In this document: piece by piece, positions 6,613 through 12,806 of the stretch | Numbering within the stretch: position 1 is the stretch's first letter | How the letters are laid out: each line of letters begins with the position of its first letter | Source of the DNA: an uncultured Alphaproteobacteria bacterium | Lineage (GTDB): Bacteria > Pseudomonadota > Alphaproteobacteria > Micropepsales > Micropepsaceae | Length of the DNA stretch: 16,034 nucleotides | Assembly: GCA_937942205.1 (NCBI GenBank) | Contig: CALDFO010000236.1 | Span: 1-16,034 of the forward strand | Direction: 5' to 3' | Notes under the pieces: generated by a model | The model's database searches: none | What the model was told of the DNA's origin: nothing | Seen by the model: the letters and a program-made list of their open reading frames with translations, nothing else | Position numbers and translations under genes: made by a program

Positions 6613-8754
6613 ATGACAGTGCGTTCGGGATTGCTGGCGGCGGCCGGTTTGTGCGCCGGTCTTTGCGCCGGTTCGGCTTTTTCCCCTGCTTTTGCCGCGC
6701 TGCCGTCCTCCAATCCCTTCGCCGCGCCCAGCACGCTGCCTTATCAGGCGCCGCGCTTCGACCGCATCAAGGATGGCGATTACCGGCCCGCGCTGGACGA
6801 GGGGATACGCCAGCATCTGGCCGAGATCGCGGCCATCGCCGGCAACAAGGCCGCGCCCACATTTGAAAACACCATCGCGGCGATGGAGCGGGCCGGACGC
6901 CTGCTGGACCGGGTGGGCAATGTCTTCTTCGCGGTGGTGCAGGCCAACACCAATCCGGCGCTGGACAAGATCCAGACGGACTTCGCGCCCAGGCTGGCGG
7001 CGCATGAAGACGCCATCAAGCTCGATCCCCGCCTGTTCGCGCGGATCAAGGCGCTGCACGACCGGCAGGCCACGCTCAAACTGGACCCCGAAGCGCGCCA
7101 GCTTCTGAAGATCGTCTATCGCGATTTCGTCCATGCGGGCGCCAACCTGTCGGAGTCCGACAAGACCCGGCTGAAAGCGATCAACCGCCGGATGGCCACC
7201 CTGGAAACCAGCTTCCAGCAGAAGCTGGTGGCGGCGGCCAAGGCGGCGGCTCTGGTGGTGGACAACCGGAGCGAGCTGGCGGGCCTGCCGGAGGCCGAGA
7301 TCGCGGCGGCGGCGGAAGCGGGCAAGGCGCGGGGCCTGAAGGGCAAGTTCGTGATTCCGCTGCAGAACACCACCCAGCAGCCCTTGCTGACCTCGCTGGC
7401 CAACCGCGCCACACGCGAGAAACTCTATCGCCTGAGCTGGACGCGGGCGGAAAAGGGCGACGGCAACGATACCCGCGCCATCATCCGGCAATTGGCGGTG
7501 CTGCGGGCGGACAAGGCAAAGCTGCTGGGCTATCCCAACTATGCGTCTTACGTCCTGTACGACCAGATGGCGCAAACCCCGCAGGCGGTGAAGGCTTTCA
7601 TCGGACGGCTGGTGCCCGCTACTGCCGCCAAGGCGGCCGAGGAGGCCAGGCTGATCCAGCAGGCCATCGACCGCGAGCCCAAGCGGTTCGACCTCAAGCC
7701 CTGGGACTGGCAGCGCTATGCCGAACGGGTCCGCAAGGACCGCTATGACCTGGATGAGGAACAGCTGCGGCCCTATTTCGAACTGAACCGGGTGCTGAAG
7801 GATGGCGTGCTCCATGCCGCCACCCGGCTTTACGGCATCACCTTCAAGCAACGCACCGATCTGCCCGTCTATCATCCCGACATGACGGTCTACGAGGTGT
7901 TCGACCATGACGGCCGGGCGTTGGGTCTGGTCTATTTCGACCTCTTCAAGCGCGACAACAAGACCGGCGGCGCCTGGATGAGCAATTTCGTGGGCCAGTC
8001 GCGGCTGCTGGGCACCCGGCCGGTGGTCTACAACGTGGCCAACTTCACCAAACCCGCCCCGGGCCAGCCCGCCCTGATCAGCTTCGACGACGTCACCACC
8101 CTGTTCCACGAATTCGGCCATGCCCTGCACGGCCTGTTCGCCAATCAGATCTATCCCAGCCTGTCGGGGACCAATGTGGCGCGCGACTTTGTCGAATTCC
8201 CCTCCCAGTTCAACGAGCATTGGGCGCTGTATCCGGAGGTGCTGCGCAACTATGCCGTTCATAACAAGACCGGCGCGGTGATCCCTCCGGCACTGGTCGA
8301 CCGGCTGAAGAAATCCCAGACCTGGGGTCAGGGCTATGCGCTGGGCGAACTGCTGGCGGCGTCGGAACTGGACCTGCAATGGCACATGCTGCCCGCCGGA
8401 ACGCCGGCGCAGGATGTGGACAGGTTCGAGGCCAAGGCGCTGGCCGATACCCATACCGACTTCGCCAATGTGCCGCCGCGCTACCGCTCCAGCTATTTCC
8501 TGCATATCTGGGCCAACGGCTATGCCAGCGCCTATTACGCCTATCAGTGGACGGTGATGCTGGACACCAGCGCCTATGACTGGTTCACCCGGCATGGCGG
8601 GCTGACCCGCGCCAACGGCCAGCGGTTCCGTGACCTGATCCTCAGCAAGGGGCACACGCTGGATTACGCCCCGATGTTCCGCGCCTTTTACGGCCGTGAC
8701 CCGGACATCCGCCCGATGCTGGAACATCGCGGGCTGGTGCCGCCGGGCAAATAG
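6613..8754 (+). CDS. dcp: Exported M3-family zinc metallopeptidase (peptidyl-dipeptidase Dcp type)
   Basis: Zinc oligopeptidase of 713 residues, typical for the Dcp/OpdA branch of family M3. The HEFGHALH zinc motif is at residues 499-506 (His499, Glu500, His503), and the third ligand is probably Glu528 in FVEFPSQFNEHW, 25 residues after the second His as in the family. Other marks are GLVYFDLFKRDNKTGGAWM ahead of the zinc site and SSYFLHIWANGYASAYYAYQW near the C-terminus. An N-terminal signal peptide ending at SPAFA suggests a periplasmic peptide-degrading role, whereas E. coli Dcp lacks one. GGAG at 6603-6606 is 6 nt before ATG 6613 and abuts ATG 6607, so 6613 is preferred. It ends 6 nt before the convergent DUF6496 gene. 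Confidence 0.93.
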   Translation: MTVRSGLLAAAGLCAGLCAGSAFSPAFAALPSSNPFAAPSTLPYQAPRFDRIKDGDYRPALDEGIRQHLAEIAAIAGNKAAPTFENTIAAMERAGRLLDRVGNVFFAVVQANTNPALDKIQTDFAPRLAAHEDAIKLDPRLFARIKALHDRQATLKLDPEARQLLKIVYRDFVHAGANLSESDKTRLKAINRRMATLETSFQQKLVAAAKAAALVVDNRSELAGLPEAEIAAAAEAGKARGLKGKFVIPLQNTTQQPLLTSLANRATREKLYRLSWTRAEKGDGNDTRAIIRQLAVLRADKAKLLGYPNYASYVLYDQMAQTPQAVKAFIGRLVPATAAKAAEEARLIQQAIDREPKRFDLKPWDWQRYAERVRKDRYDLDEEQLRPYFELNRVLKDGVLHAATRLYGITFKQRTDLPVYHPDMTVYEVFDHDGRALGLVYFDLFKRDNKTGGAWMSNFVGQSRLLGTRPVVYNVANFTKPAPGQPALISFDDVTTLFHEFGHALHGLFANQIYPSLSGTNVARDFVEFPSQFNEHWALYPEVLRNYAVHNKTGAVIPPALVDRLKKSQTWGQGYALGELLAASELDLQWHMLPAGTPAQDVDRFEAKALADTHTDFANVPPRYRSSYFLHIWANGYASAYYAYQWTVMLDTSAYDWFTRHGGLTRANGQRFRDLILSKGHTLDYAPMFRAFYGRDPDIRPMLEHRGLVPPGK

Positions 8755-8760
8755 GCCGCG

Positions 8761-9006
8761 TCAGGATTTCTTTTTCGACGCCGTCTTCTTGGCCGTTTTC
8801 TTCTTGGTGGCCTTCTTCTTGGCGGCCTTCCGGGGGACCTTCTTGCCCTCGGCGCGGGCTTCCGACAGGCCGATGGCGATGGCCTGCTTGCGGCTCGTCA
8901 CCTTGCCGCCCTTGCCGCCGGGCCCGCTGCGCAGCGTGCCTTTCTTGCGCTCATGCAGGGCCTTTCCGACTTTCCGGGAAGCCGCCTTGGAATATTTGCG
9001 GGCCAT
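8761..9006 (-). CDS. DUF6496-type small basic protein with Lys/Ala-rich tail
   Basis: Protein of 81 residues. The N-terminal two thirds (MARKYSKAASRKVGKALHER, then GTLRSG and KVTSRKQAIAIGLSEAR at about 36-51) match the widespread DUF6496 family of small stress-associated proteins of unknown function. The last 25 residues are almost only Lys, Ala and Thr, in KKxTKK-like repeats reminiscent of histone-H1-like or nucleic-acid-binding tails. The start is ATG 9004-9006; GGAGGA lies about 10 nt upstream. The open frame runs much further upstream to about 9951, but that part is antisense to the neighbouring gene and is rejected. An EcfG-type promoter sits about 40 nt upstream. DNA or RNA binding is an inference from charge only. 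Confidence 0.82.
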   Translation of the reverse strand: MARKYSKAASRKVGKALHERKKGTLRSGPGGKGGKVTSRKQAIAIGLSEARAEGKKVPRKAAKKKATKKKTAKKTASKKKS

Positions 9007-9044
9007 GATGCCATCGTCCTCCGCGTGAAGGGTCACGTGCCGAC

Positions 9045-9069
9045 AACCGGCTGGAAACAAAACGGTTCC
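9045..9069 (-). promoter_or_regulatory. EcfG-type promoter for the DUF6496 gene
   Basis: In minus-strand sense, GGAAC (9065-9069) is followed after exactly 16 nt by GGTT (9045-9048). The alphaproteobacterial general stress consensus is GGAAC-N16/17-CGTT, so one base of the -10 differs. The predicted transcript would start near 9037, giving a leader of about 30 nt that includes the GGAGGA ribosome site. Confidence 0.65.
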
Positions 9070-9097
9070 ATCCCGGAAGGCCCCGGAAGGTCCGATG

Positions 9098-9122
9098 GGA
9101 ACGGCCGCTCGGCGGGCGCGTT
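9098..9122 (+). promoter_or_regulatory. EcfG-type promoter for the general-stress-17M-like gene
   Basis: GGAAC at 9098-9102, a 16-nt spacer, then CGTT at 9119-9122: an exact match to the EcfG consensus. The start codon at 9163 is 41 nt beyond the -10 element and the leader carries a good CAGGAG site. It is back to back with the promoter at 9045-9069. Confidence 0.78.
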
Positions 9123-9162
9123 GACGGGACGCGCCACTGCCGACTTTCAACAGGAGCCTGTG

Positions 9163-9765
9163 ATGATGATAACGCTGTCCCGTCTTTATCCGGATGGCGC
9201 GGCCGCCCGCGCCGTGGTGGATGAACTCAAGGCCGCCGGATTGCCCGAGGATGACATCGGCATCATCGCGCCGTCCCGCGACCGCAGCCTGGCGATGGTC
9301 AATCATGACCTGGAAAATGCCGATGACGGCATGGACCGCGACCGTGACGGCCGCGACGATCGCGGTGCGGCGGTGAACCGGGCGGCGGGGATCGGCGCCG
9401 CGCTGGGCGGCGCGGCGGGCCTGGCCGCCGGGCTGGGCGCTTTTGTGCTGCCGGGCATCGGCGCGGTGGTGGCGGCGGGCTGGCTGGCCAGCGCCGTGGC
9501 GGGCGCGGTCGCCGGCGGCGCGGCGGGCGGTGTGGTCGGCGCTCTGATCGAGGCCGGTGTTAGTGAGAATGACGCGGGCCGCTATGCCGAGGGTGTGAAG
9601 CGGGGCGGCACGCTGGTGACCATCCGGGTGATGGGCCGTGACCGGGACTTCTATGAAGAGATATTGGCCCGGCCGCCCGCGGTGCATGGCCGTGTGAATT
9701 ACGAGCCGTCCGGAATGCCGGTGCAGATGCGCGACCTGGATACGCCACCGCTGCGCCGCGGCTGA
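9163..9765 (+). CDS. General stress protein 17M-like protein with glycine-zipper core
   Basis: Protein of 200 residues. Residues 1-60 resemble the YflT/general stress protein 17M domain (ITLSRLYPDGAAARAVVDEL, AGLPEDDIGIIA). Then comes a highly charged DR-rich stretch (about 52-68) and a Gly/Ala-rich segment (about 72-130) with repeated GxxxG spacing, a glycine zipper that probably inserts in or packs against a membrane. The C-terminal part (GVSENDAGRYAEGVKRGGTLVTIRV) is the usual ending of such proteins, where a Tyr-containing helix precedes a strand. The start ATG 9163 has CAGGAG 6 nt upstream. The exact EcfG promoter at 9098-9122 supports a stress role. Its 3' end overlaps the convergent DUF72 gene by 67 nt. 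Molecular function is unknown. Confidence 0.82.
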   Translation: MMITLSRLYPDGAAARAVVDELKAAGLPEDDIGIIAPSRDRSLAMVNHDLENADDGMDRDRDGRDDRGAAVNRAAGIGAALGGAAGLAAGLGAFVLPGIGAVVAAGWLASAVAGAVAGGAAGGVVGALIEAGVSENDAGRYAEGVKRGGTLVTIRVMGRDRDFYEEILARPPAVHGRVNYEPSGMPVQMRDLDTPPLRRG

Positions 9766-10466
9766 TCGGATCCGGTCATGGTTTGCAGCGTCCGCGCATT
9801 GCCCAGCGCGGCGAAGGCGGCGGTATTGTCGAAAATGCACCAGTCGCCGGGCCGCAACTGTTTCGCCACCGCTTGCAGGCGGCTGTCTTCGTACTCCGAA
9901 TAATAGATTTTGGGACTGCCATGCAGCCGCCAATAGGCGCAGGCTGTCCATCCTCCGGGCGCGCCATCGGTGGGCGCGCGCGGTGGATCGGCCGCCACCC
10001 GCATGATTTTCAAGTCCGCCAGGGCGCGGTCCGCCTGGGGCGTGAACCAGCTGGCATGGCGCGGCTCGCAGGCGATGCCGGCCGCCGTCCGCCCGGCCAG
10101 GTTCTGAAAGAAGCGCGCGGCGACATCGGCGTCATAGGCCAGGCTGGGCGGCAGTTGCGCCAGCAGCACGCCCAGCTTGCACCCCAGACCGGAAACCTCA
10201 TCCAGGAAACGGGCAAGACAGTCCTCGCAATCGCGCAGCCGCCTGTCCTGGGTGATCGCGCGCGGCAGCTTGACCGAAAAGCGGAACGCTGCCGGAACGG
10301 CGGCGGCCCAGCGTTCATACGTGGCGCGGCGATGTGGCCGGTAGAAGGAACTGTTGATCTCGGCGGCGTTGAGGCGGGCGGCATAGCGCTCCAGATGGCT
10401 GCCTTGGCGCGGGAAACCGGCCGCATGGCGGGCCGGGATGTTCCAGCCGGCAGTGCCGATGAACAT
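9699..10466 (-). CDS. DUF72 (YecE-like) TIM-barrel protein
   Basis: Cytoplasmic protein of 255 residues of the DUF72 family, which has a TIM-barrel-like fold and unknown activity. Seen in order: IGTAGWNIP at the N-terminus, HLERYAARLNAAEINSSFYRPH (about 24-45), FRFSVKLPRAITQDRRL (about 61-77), LGVLLAQLPPSL, AGIACEPRHASWF, CAYWRLHGSPKIYYSEY and a final WCIFDNTAAFAALGNA. The C-terminal 30 residues after NARTLQ are not family-like and overlap the 3' end of the convergent stress gene. The ATG directly follows the stop codon of the cupin gene (TGAATG), so the two form a tightly coupled operon and DUF72 should share the EcfG promoter at 11072-11096. Confidence 0.88.
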   Translation of the reverse strand: MFIGTAGWNIPARHAAGFPRQGSHLERYAARLNAAEINSSFYRPHRRATYERWAAAVPAAFRFSVKLPRAITQDRRLRDCEDCLARFLDEVSGLGCKLGVLLAQLPPSLAYDADVAARFFQNLAGRTAAGIACEPRHASWFTPQADRALADLKIMRVAADPPRAPTDGAPGGWTACAYWRLHGSPKIYYSEYEDSRLQAVAKQLRPGDWCIFDNTAAFAALGNARTLQTMTGSDQPRRSGGVSRSRICTGIPDGS

Positions 10467-11063
10467 TCAGCGCCAAACCTGTTTCAACGGCCCGTTCCGG
10501 CCATGGACCGGATCGGTGCGGGGCGGACGGACACGCGCGATGGCGGCCAGCGCCCGGTCGTGATCGCCTTTGGTGGCGTGCAACTCGTCATACGGGCTGC
10601 CCGCCGAATAGGCGCCCACCACCAGCAGGTCCGGCGAGGCGGCGATGCGTTGATGGCCGGTACCCGCGGGCTGAATGATGACATCCCCGGCCTTGAGCGC
10701 GATATTGCGGCCGCGCGCGCCGCCGAACCGCACGGTGGCGATGCCCCGCGCGATGCCCAACACTTCATGGGTCCGCGAATGGTAGTGGAGAAAGTCATAA
10801 ATCCCGTCCCGCCAGCCGTCGCGCCAGCCATGGCGGTCGAACAGCACCTCGAAAATGGCGGCCGGATCGAAGGCCTTGTCCAGCTTCACCACGCCGCGAT
10901 AGTGGATCAGTGGCCAGCAGGGATGATTGGGCGTCAGGCCGTCATCCCGGAAGACATGGGCATGGGCCTTGCGCGCCCGCACCAGGGCCTGCGCTGCGTG
11001 AATGGAGGGGCGGGAGAGGCCCGTCATCCGTTCGGCGGCGCGCTTGATGTCTTCCAGCAGCAT
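10467..11063 (-). CDS. YjlB-like cupin-domain protein
   Basis: Cupin protein of 198 residues resembling Bacillus YjlB. Marks: DDGLTPNHPCWPLIHYRG (about 40-57), GWRDGIYDFLHYHSRTHEVLGIARG with the His/His/Glu metal-type cluster, GDVIIQPAGTGHQ as the second cupin motif, LLVVGAYSAGSPYDE, and DPVHGRNGPL near the end. Function is not established; cupins of this kind may be small-molecule enzymes or sensors. ATG 11063 is chosen over an in-frame GTG at 11108 because an exact EcfG promoter lies between the two and would not transcribe the GTG. The ATG comes only 8 nt after the -10 element, so the mRNA may be leaderless or nearly so. It is first in an operon with DUF72. Confidence 0.85.
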   Translation of the reverse strand: MLLEDIKRAAERMTGLSRPSIHAAQALVRARKAHAHVFRDDGLTPNHPCWPLIHYRGVVKLDKAFDPAAIFEVLFDRHGWRDGWRDGIYDFLHYHSRTHEVLGIARGIATVRFGGARGRNIALKAGDVIIQPAGTGHQRIAASPDLLVVGAYSAGSPYDELHATKGDHDRALAAIARVRPPRTDPVHGRNGPLKQVWR

Positions 11064-11071
11064 CCCCCCAG

Positions 11072-11096
11072 AACGGCCGGGCGGGAGCCGGGTTCC
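11072..11096 (-). promoter_or_regulatory. EcfG-type promoter for the cupin-DUF72 operon
   Basis: In minus-strand sense, GGAAC (11092-11096), exactly 16 nt, then CGTT (11072-11075), a full match to the EcfG consensus. CTGGGGGG separates the -10 element from the ATG at 11063. It lies in the narrow gap to the divergent dgoK gene. Confidence 0.72.
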
Positions 11097-11137
11097 GTCA
11101 TTCGACACGGCGGGCAGCGGCGTATAGAAAACCGGTC

Positions 11138-12061
11138 ATGACCAAGGCAGCTTTCATTGCCGGTGACTGGGGCACCACCCGGCTCAGGCTTTATCTGTGC
11201 GATACGGATGGCAACGTGTTGGCGCGGGCTGAAGCCGGGGGCGCCGCCGTGCCGGGCCACGCCGATCGCTTTGCCGCCGCCGTCGCGGCCTGGGACGCGG
11301 CGCACGGCAAGCTGCCCGCCGTGCTGGGCGGCATGGTCGGTTCCACCATCGGCTGGCGCGAGGTGCCGTATCTGCATTGCCCCGCCCATGCCGAGGCGCT
11401 TGCGGGCGCGGCGCTGCGTTTCGCGCATGACGGCCGTTCCATCGCCATCGTGCCCGGCCTGTCCTGCACCGCCCCCACCGGCGCCCCCGATGTGATGCGC
11501 GGCGAGGAGGTGCAGATTCTGGGGGCGCTGCGCCTGCAGCCGGAACTGGGCCGGGGCCGCCATGTGTTTTGCATGCCCGGCACCCATACCAAATGGGTGG
11601 TGGTGGAAGACGGCGCGGTCGCGCAGTTTCTCAGTGCGCCGTCGGGCGAGCTGTTCGAGGTCCTGTCCCGCCACAGCGTGCTGGCGCGCGACTCCGGTCC
11701 CGTCGCGGCGGACAGCGAAGCCTTCGCGCAGGGCCTGGACTTTGCCCGCCGCAACCAAAAGGCCGATCTGCTGCATCTTCTGTTCAGCGCCCGCGCCCGC
11801 GCCGTGACCGGCGTGATGCCCAAGGCGGACGCGGCCTCCTGGCTGTCGGCGCTGGTGCTGGGCAAGGACGCCGCCTCGGCGGTGGCGCTGCTGGACTTGT
11901 CGGGCACGGTGCGGATGGTCTGCACCCCCGCGCTGGCGGCGCTTTATGACCGCGCCCTGGTGCCCTATGCTGTCCAAAGCGCCGTACTGGATGGCGACGC
12001 CGCCGCGCTGGCGGGGCTGGTGCATATCCAGGCGGCGATGACCCTCAACGGATGGCGCTGA
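11138..12061 (+). CDS. dgoK: 2-dehydro-3-deoxygalactonokinase
   Basis: Cytoplasmic kinase of 307 residues that phosphorylates 2-keto-3-deoxygalactonate with ATP, the second step of the De Ley-Doudoroff galactonate pathway. The N-terminal phosphate-binding motif GDWGTTRLRLYL (about 9-20) is typical of DgoK, as are GGMVGSTIGWREVPYL (about 64-79), a MRGEE motif near residue 120, and PGTHTKWVVVEDG (about 147-159) with LSAPSGELFE following. Length is normal. The start ATG 11138 lacks a clear Shine-Dalgarno sequence. It overlaps dgoA by one base (TGATG), so the two are translationally coupled. It is divergent from the cupin gene with less than 80 nt between. Confidence 0.93.
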   Translation: MTKAAFIAGDWGTTRLRLYLCDTDGNVLARAEAGGAAVPGHADRFAAAVAAWDAAHGKLPAVLGGMVGSTIGWREVPYLHCPAHAEALAGAALRFAHDGRSIAIVPGLSCTAPTGAPDVMRGEEVQILGALRLQPELGRGRHVFCMPGTHTKWVVVEDGAVAQFLSAPSGELFEVLSRHSVLARDSGPVAADSEAFAQGLDFARRNQKADLLHLLFSARARAVTGVMPKADAASWLSALVLGKDAASAVALLDLSGTVRMVCTPALAALYDRALVPYAVQSAVLDGDAAALAGLVHIQAAMTLNGWR

Positions 12062-12684
12062 TGAATCCCGATACGCTTCTGGCCGAACTGCCCCTGGTCG
12101 CCATCCTGCGCGGCATCACCCCGCAGCGGATCGAAGGCGTGGCCGCGGCGCTCTATGGCGCGGGGTTCCGCGCCATCGAGGTGCCGCTGAATTCGCCCGA
12201 TGCTTTCAAGAGCATCGAGATATTGAGCAAGACGTTCGGCGACCGCTGCCTGTGCGGCGCGGGCACCGTGCTGACCGCCCAGCAGGTGGACGGCGTCGCC
12301 GATGTCGGCGGCAGGCTGCTGGTGACGCCCAATATCGACACGCAGGTCATCGCCCAGGGCGTGGCGCGCGGCATGACGGTCATGCCGGGTTTCTTCACGC
12401 CCTCCGAAGCCTTCGCCGCCATCGCGGCGGGCGCGAAAACGCTCAAGCTGTTTCCGGCCTCCAGCGGCGGCATCGGCCATCTCCAGGCCATGCTGGCGGT
12501 GATCCCAAAGTCCATCCCGGTCTATGCCGTGGGTGGCGCGGGCGTAGCCAACATGCGGGAATGGAAAAAGGCGGGCGCGGCCGGTTTCGGCCTGGGCTCG
12601 GAACTGTTCAAGCCCGATTTCAGCGATGACGAGATCGCCGCCCGCGCCGCCAAATGCGTGGCGGCTTTCCGCGACGCGGGCTGA
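12061..12684 (+). CDS. dgoA: 2-dehydro-3-deoxy-6-phosphogalactonate aldolase
   Basis: Class I aldolase of 207 residues that splits 2-keto-3-deoxy-6-phosphogalactonate into pyruvate and glyceraldehyde 3-phosphate. KDPG/KDPGal aldolase motifs are complete: LVAILRGI with Arg17, AIEVPLNSP with Glu40 (general base) and the NSP loop typical of the galactonate branch, GAGTVL, VTPN, VMPGFFTPSEA, TLKLFPAS with Schiff-base Lys129, and AVGGAG. ATG 12061 overlaps the dgoK stop; an in-frame ATG at 12052 is the alternative. Its product context (kinase upstream, dehydratase homologue across the convergent gap) supports galactonate-type sugar-acid use. The palindromic element starts 15 nt after its stop codon. 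Confidence 0.94.
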   Translation: MNPDTLLAELPLVAILRGITPQRIEGVAAALYGAGFRAIEVPLNSPDAFKSIEILSKTFGDRCLCGAGTVLTAQQVDGVADVGGRLLVTPNIDTQVIAQGVARGMTVMPGFFTPSEAFAAIAAGAKTLKLFPASSGGIGHLQAMLAVIPKSIPVYAVGGAGVANMREWKKAGAAGFGLGSELFKPDFSDDEIAARAAKCVAAFRDAG

Positions 12685-12699
12685 ATAAAGGCGCGGTTC

Positions 12700-12796
12700 T
12701 TTTGCGGCGTGAGTGCGTCGCGCGGGCTCACGGGCGTTAAGCCCGCTCCGCGCGTTGGCTACGCTGCCGCTAGCCAACCCTGCTCACGCCGCAAAA
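12700..12796. repeat. 97-bp multi-hairpin palindromic element
   Basis: The ends are a perfect 14-bp inverted repeat: TTTTGCGGCGTGAG (12700-12713) and CTCACGCCGCAAAA (12783-12796). Inside are two more stems: CGCGCGG (12719-12725) with CCGCGCG (12748-12754), enclosing CGGGC-GTTAA-GCCCG (12731-12745); and GTTGGCTA (12754-12761) with TAGCCAAC (12771-12778). An alternative pairing GCGGGCT/AGCCCGC is possible for the first arm. Together they make a three-way-junction shape. It fills the gap between convergent dgoA and the dehydratase gene. T residues are on the 5' arm and A residues on the 3' arm with no T-run after the stem on either strand, so a standard terminator is unlikely; a dispersed intergenic palindromic repeat is more likely. 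Confidence 0.7.
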
Positions 12797-12806
12797 TCTC
12801 GCGCGC

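Noticed and set aside
6583..8727. 714-codon open frame on the minus strand
   Set aside because: It is fully antisense to the M3 metallopeptidase, which has an intact zinc motif and signal peptide. No family is recognised in the shadow frame.
9007..9951. N-terminal extension of the DUF6496 frame to about 9951
   Set aside because: The extension is antisense to the 17M-like gene and crosses both EcfG promoters. The family N-terminus MARKYSK and a GGAGGA site fix the start at 9006.
10277..10370. Further GGAAC words followed by CGTT inside the DUF72 gene
   Set aside because: Spacers are 13 or 15 nt instead of 16-17, and they lie inside coding DNA with no plus-strand gene behind them.
11064..11108. 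GTG start at 11108 for the cupin protein
   Set aside because: The 15 extra residues are not family-like, there is no Shine-Dalgarno sequence, and the EcfG promoter lies downstream of the GTG.
12700..12796. Bidirectional intrinsic terminator for dgoA and the dehydratase gene
   Set aside because: The base of the stem has T residues on the 5' arm and A residues on the 3' arm on both strands, and no T-run follows, which is the opposite of an intrinsic terminator. Some termination effect of the long stem is still possible.
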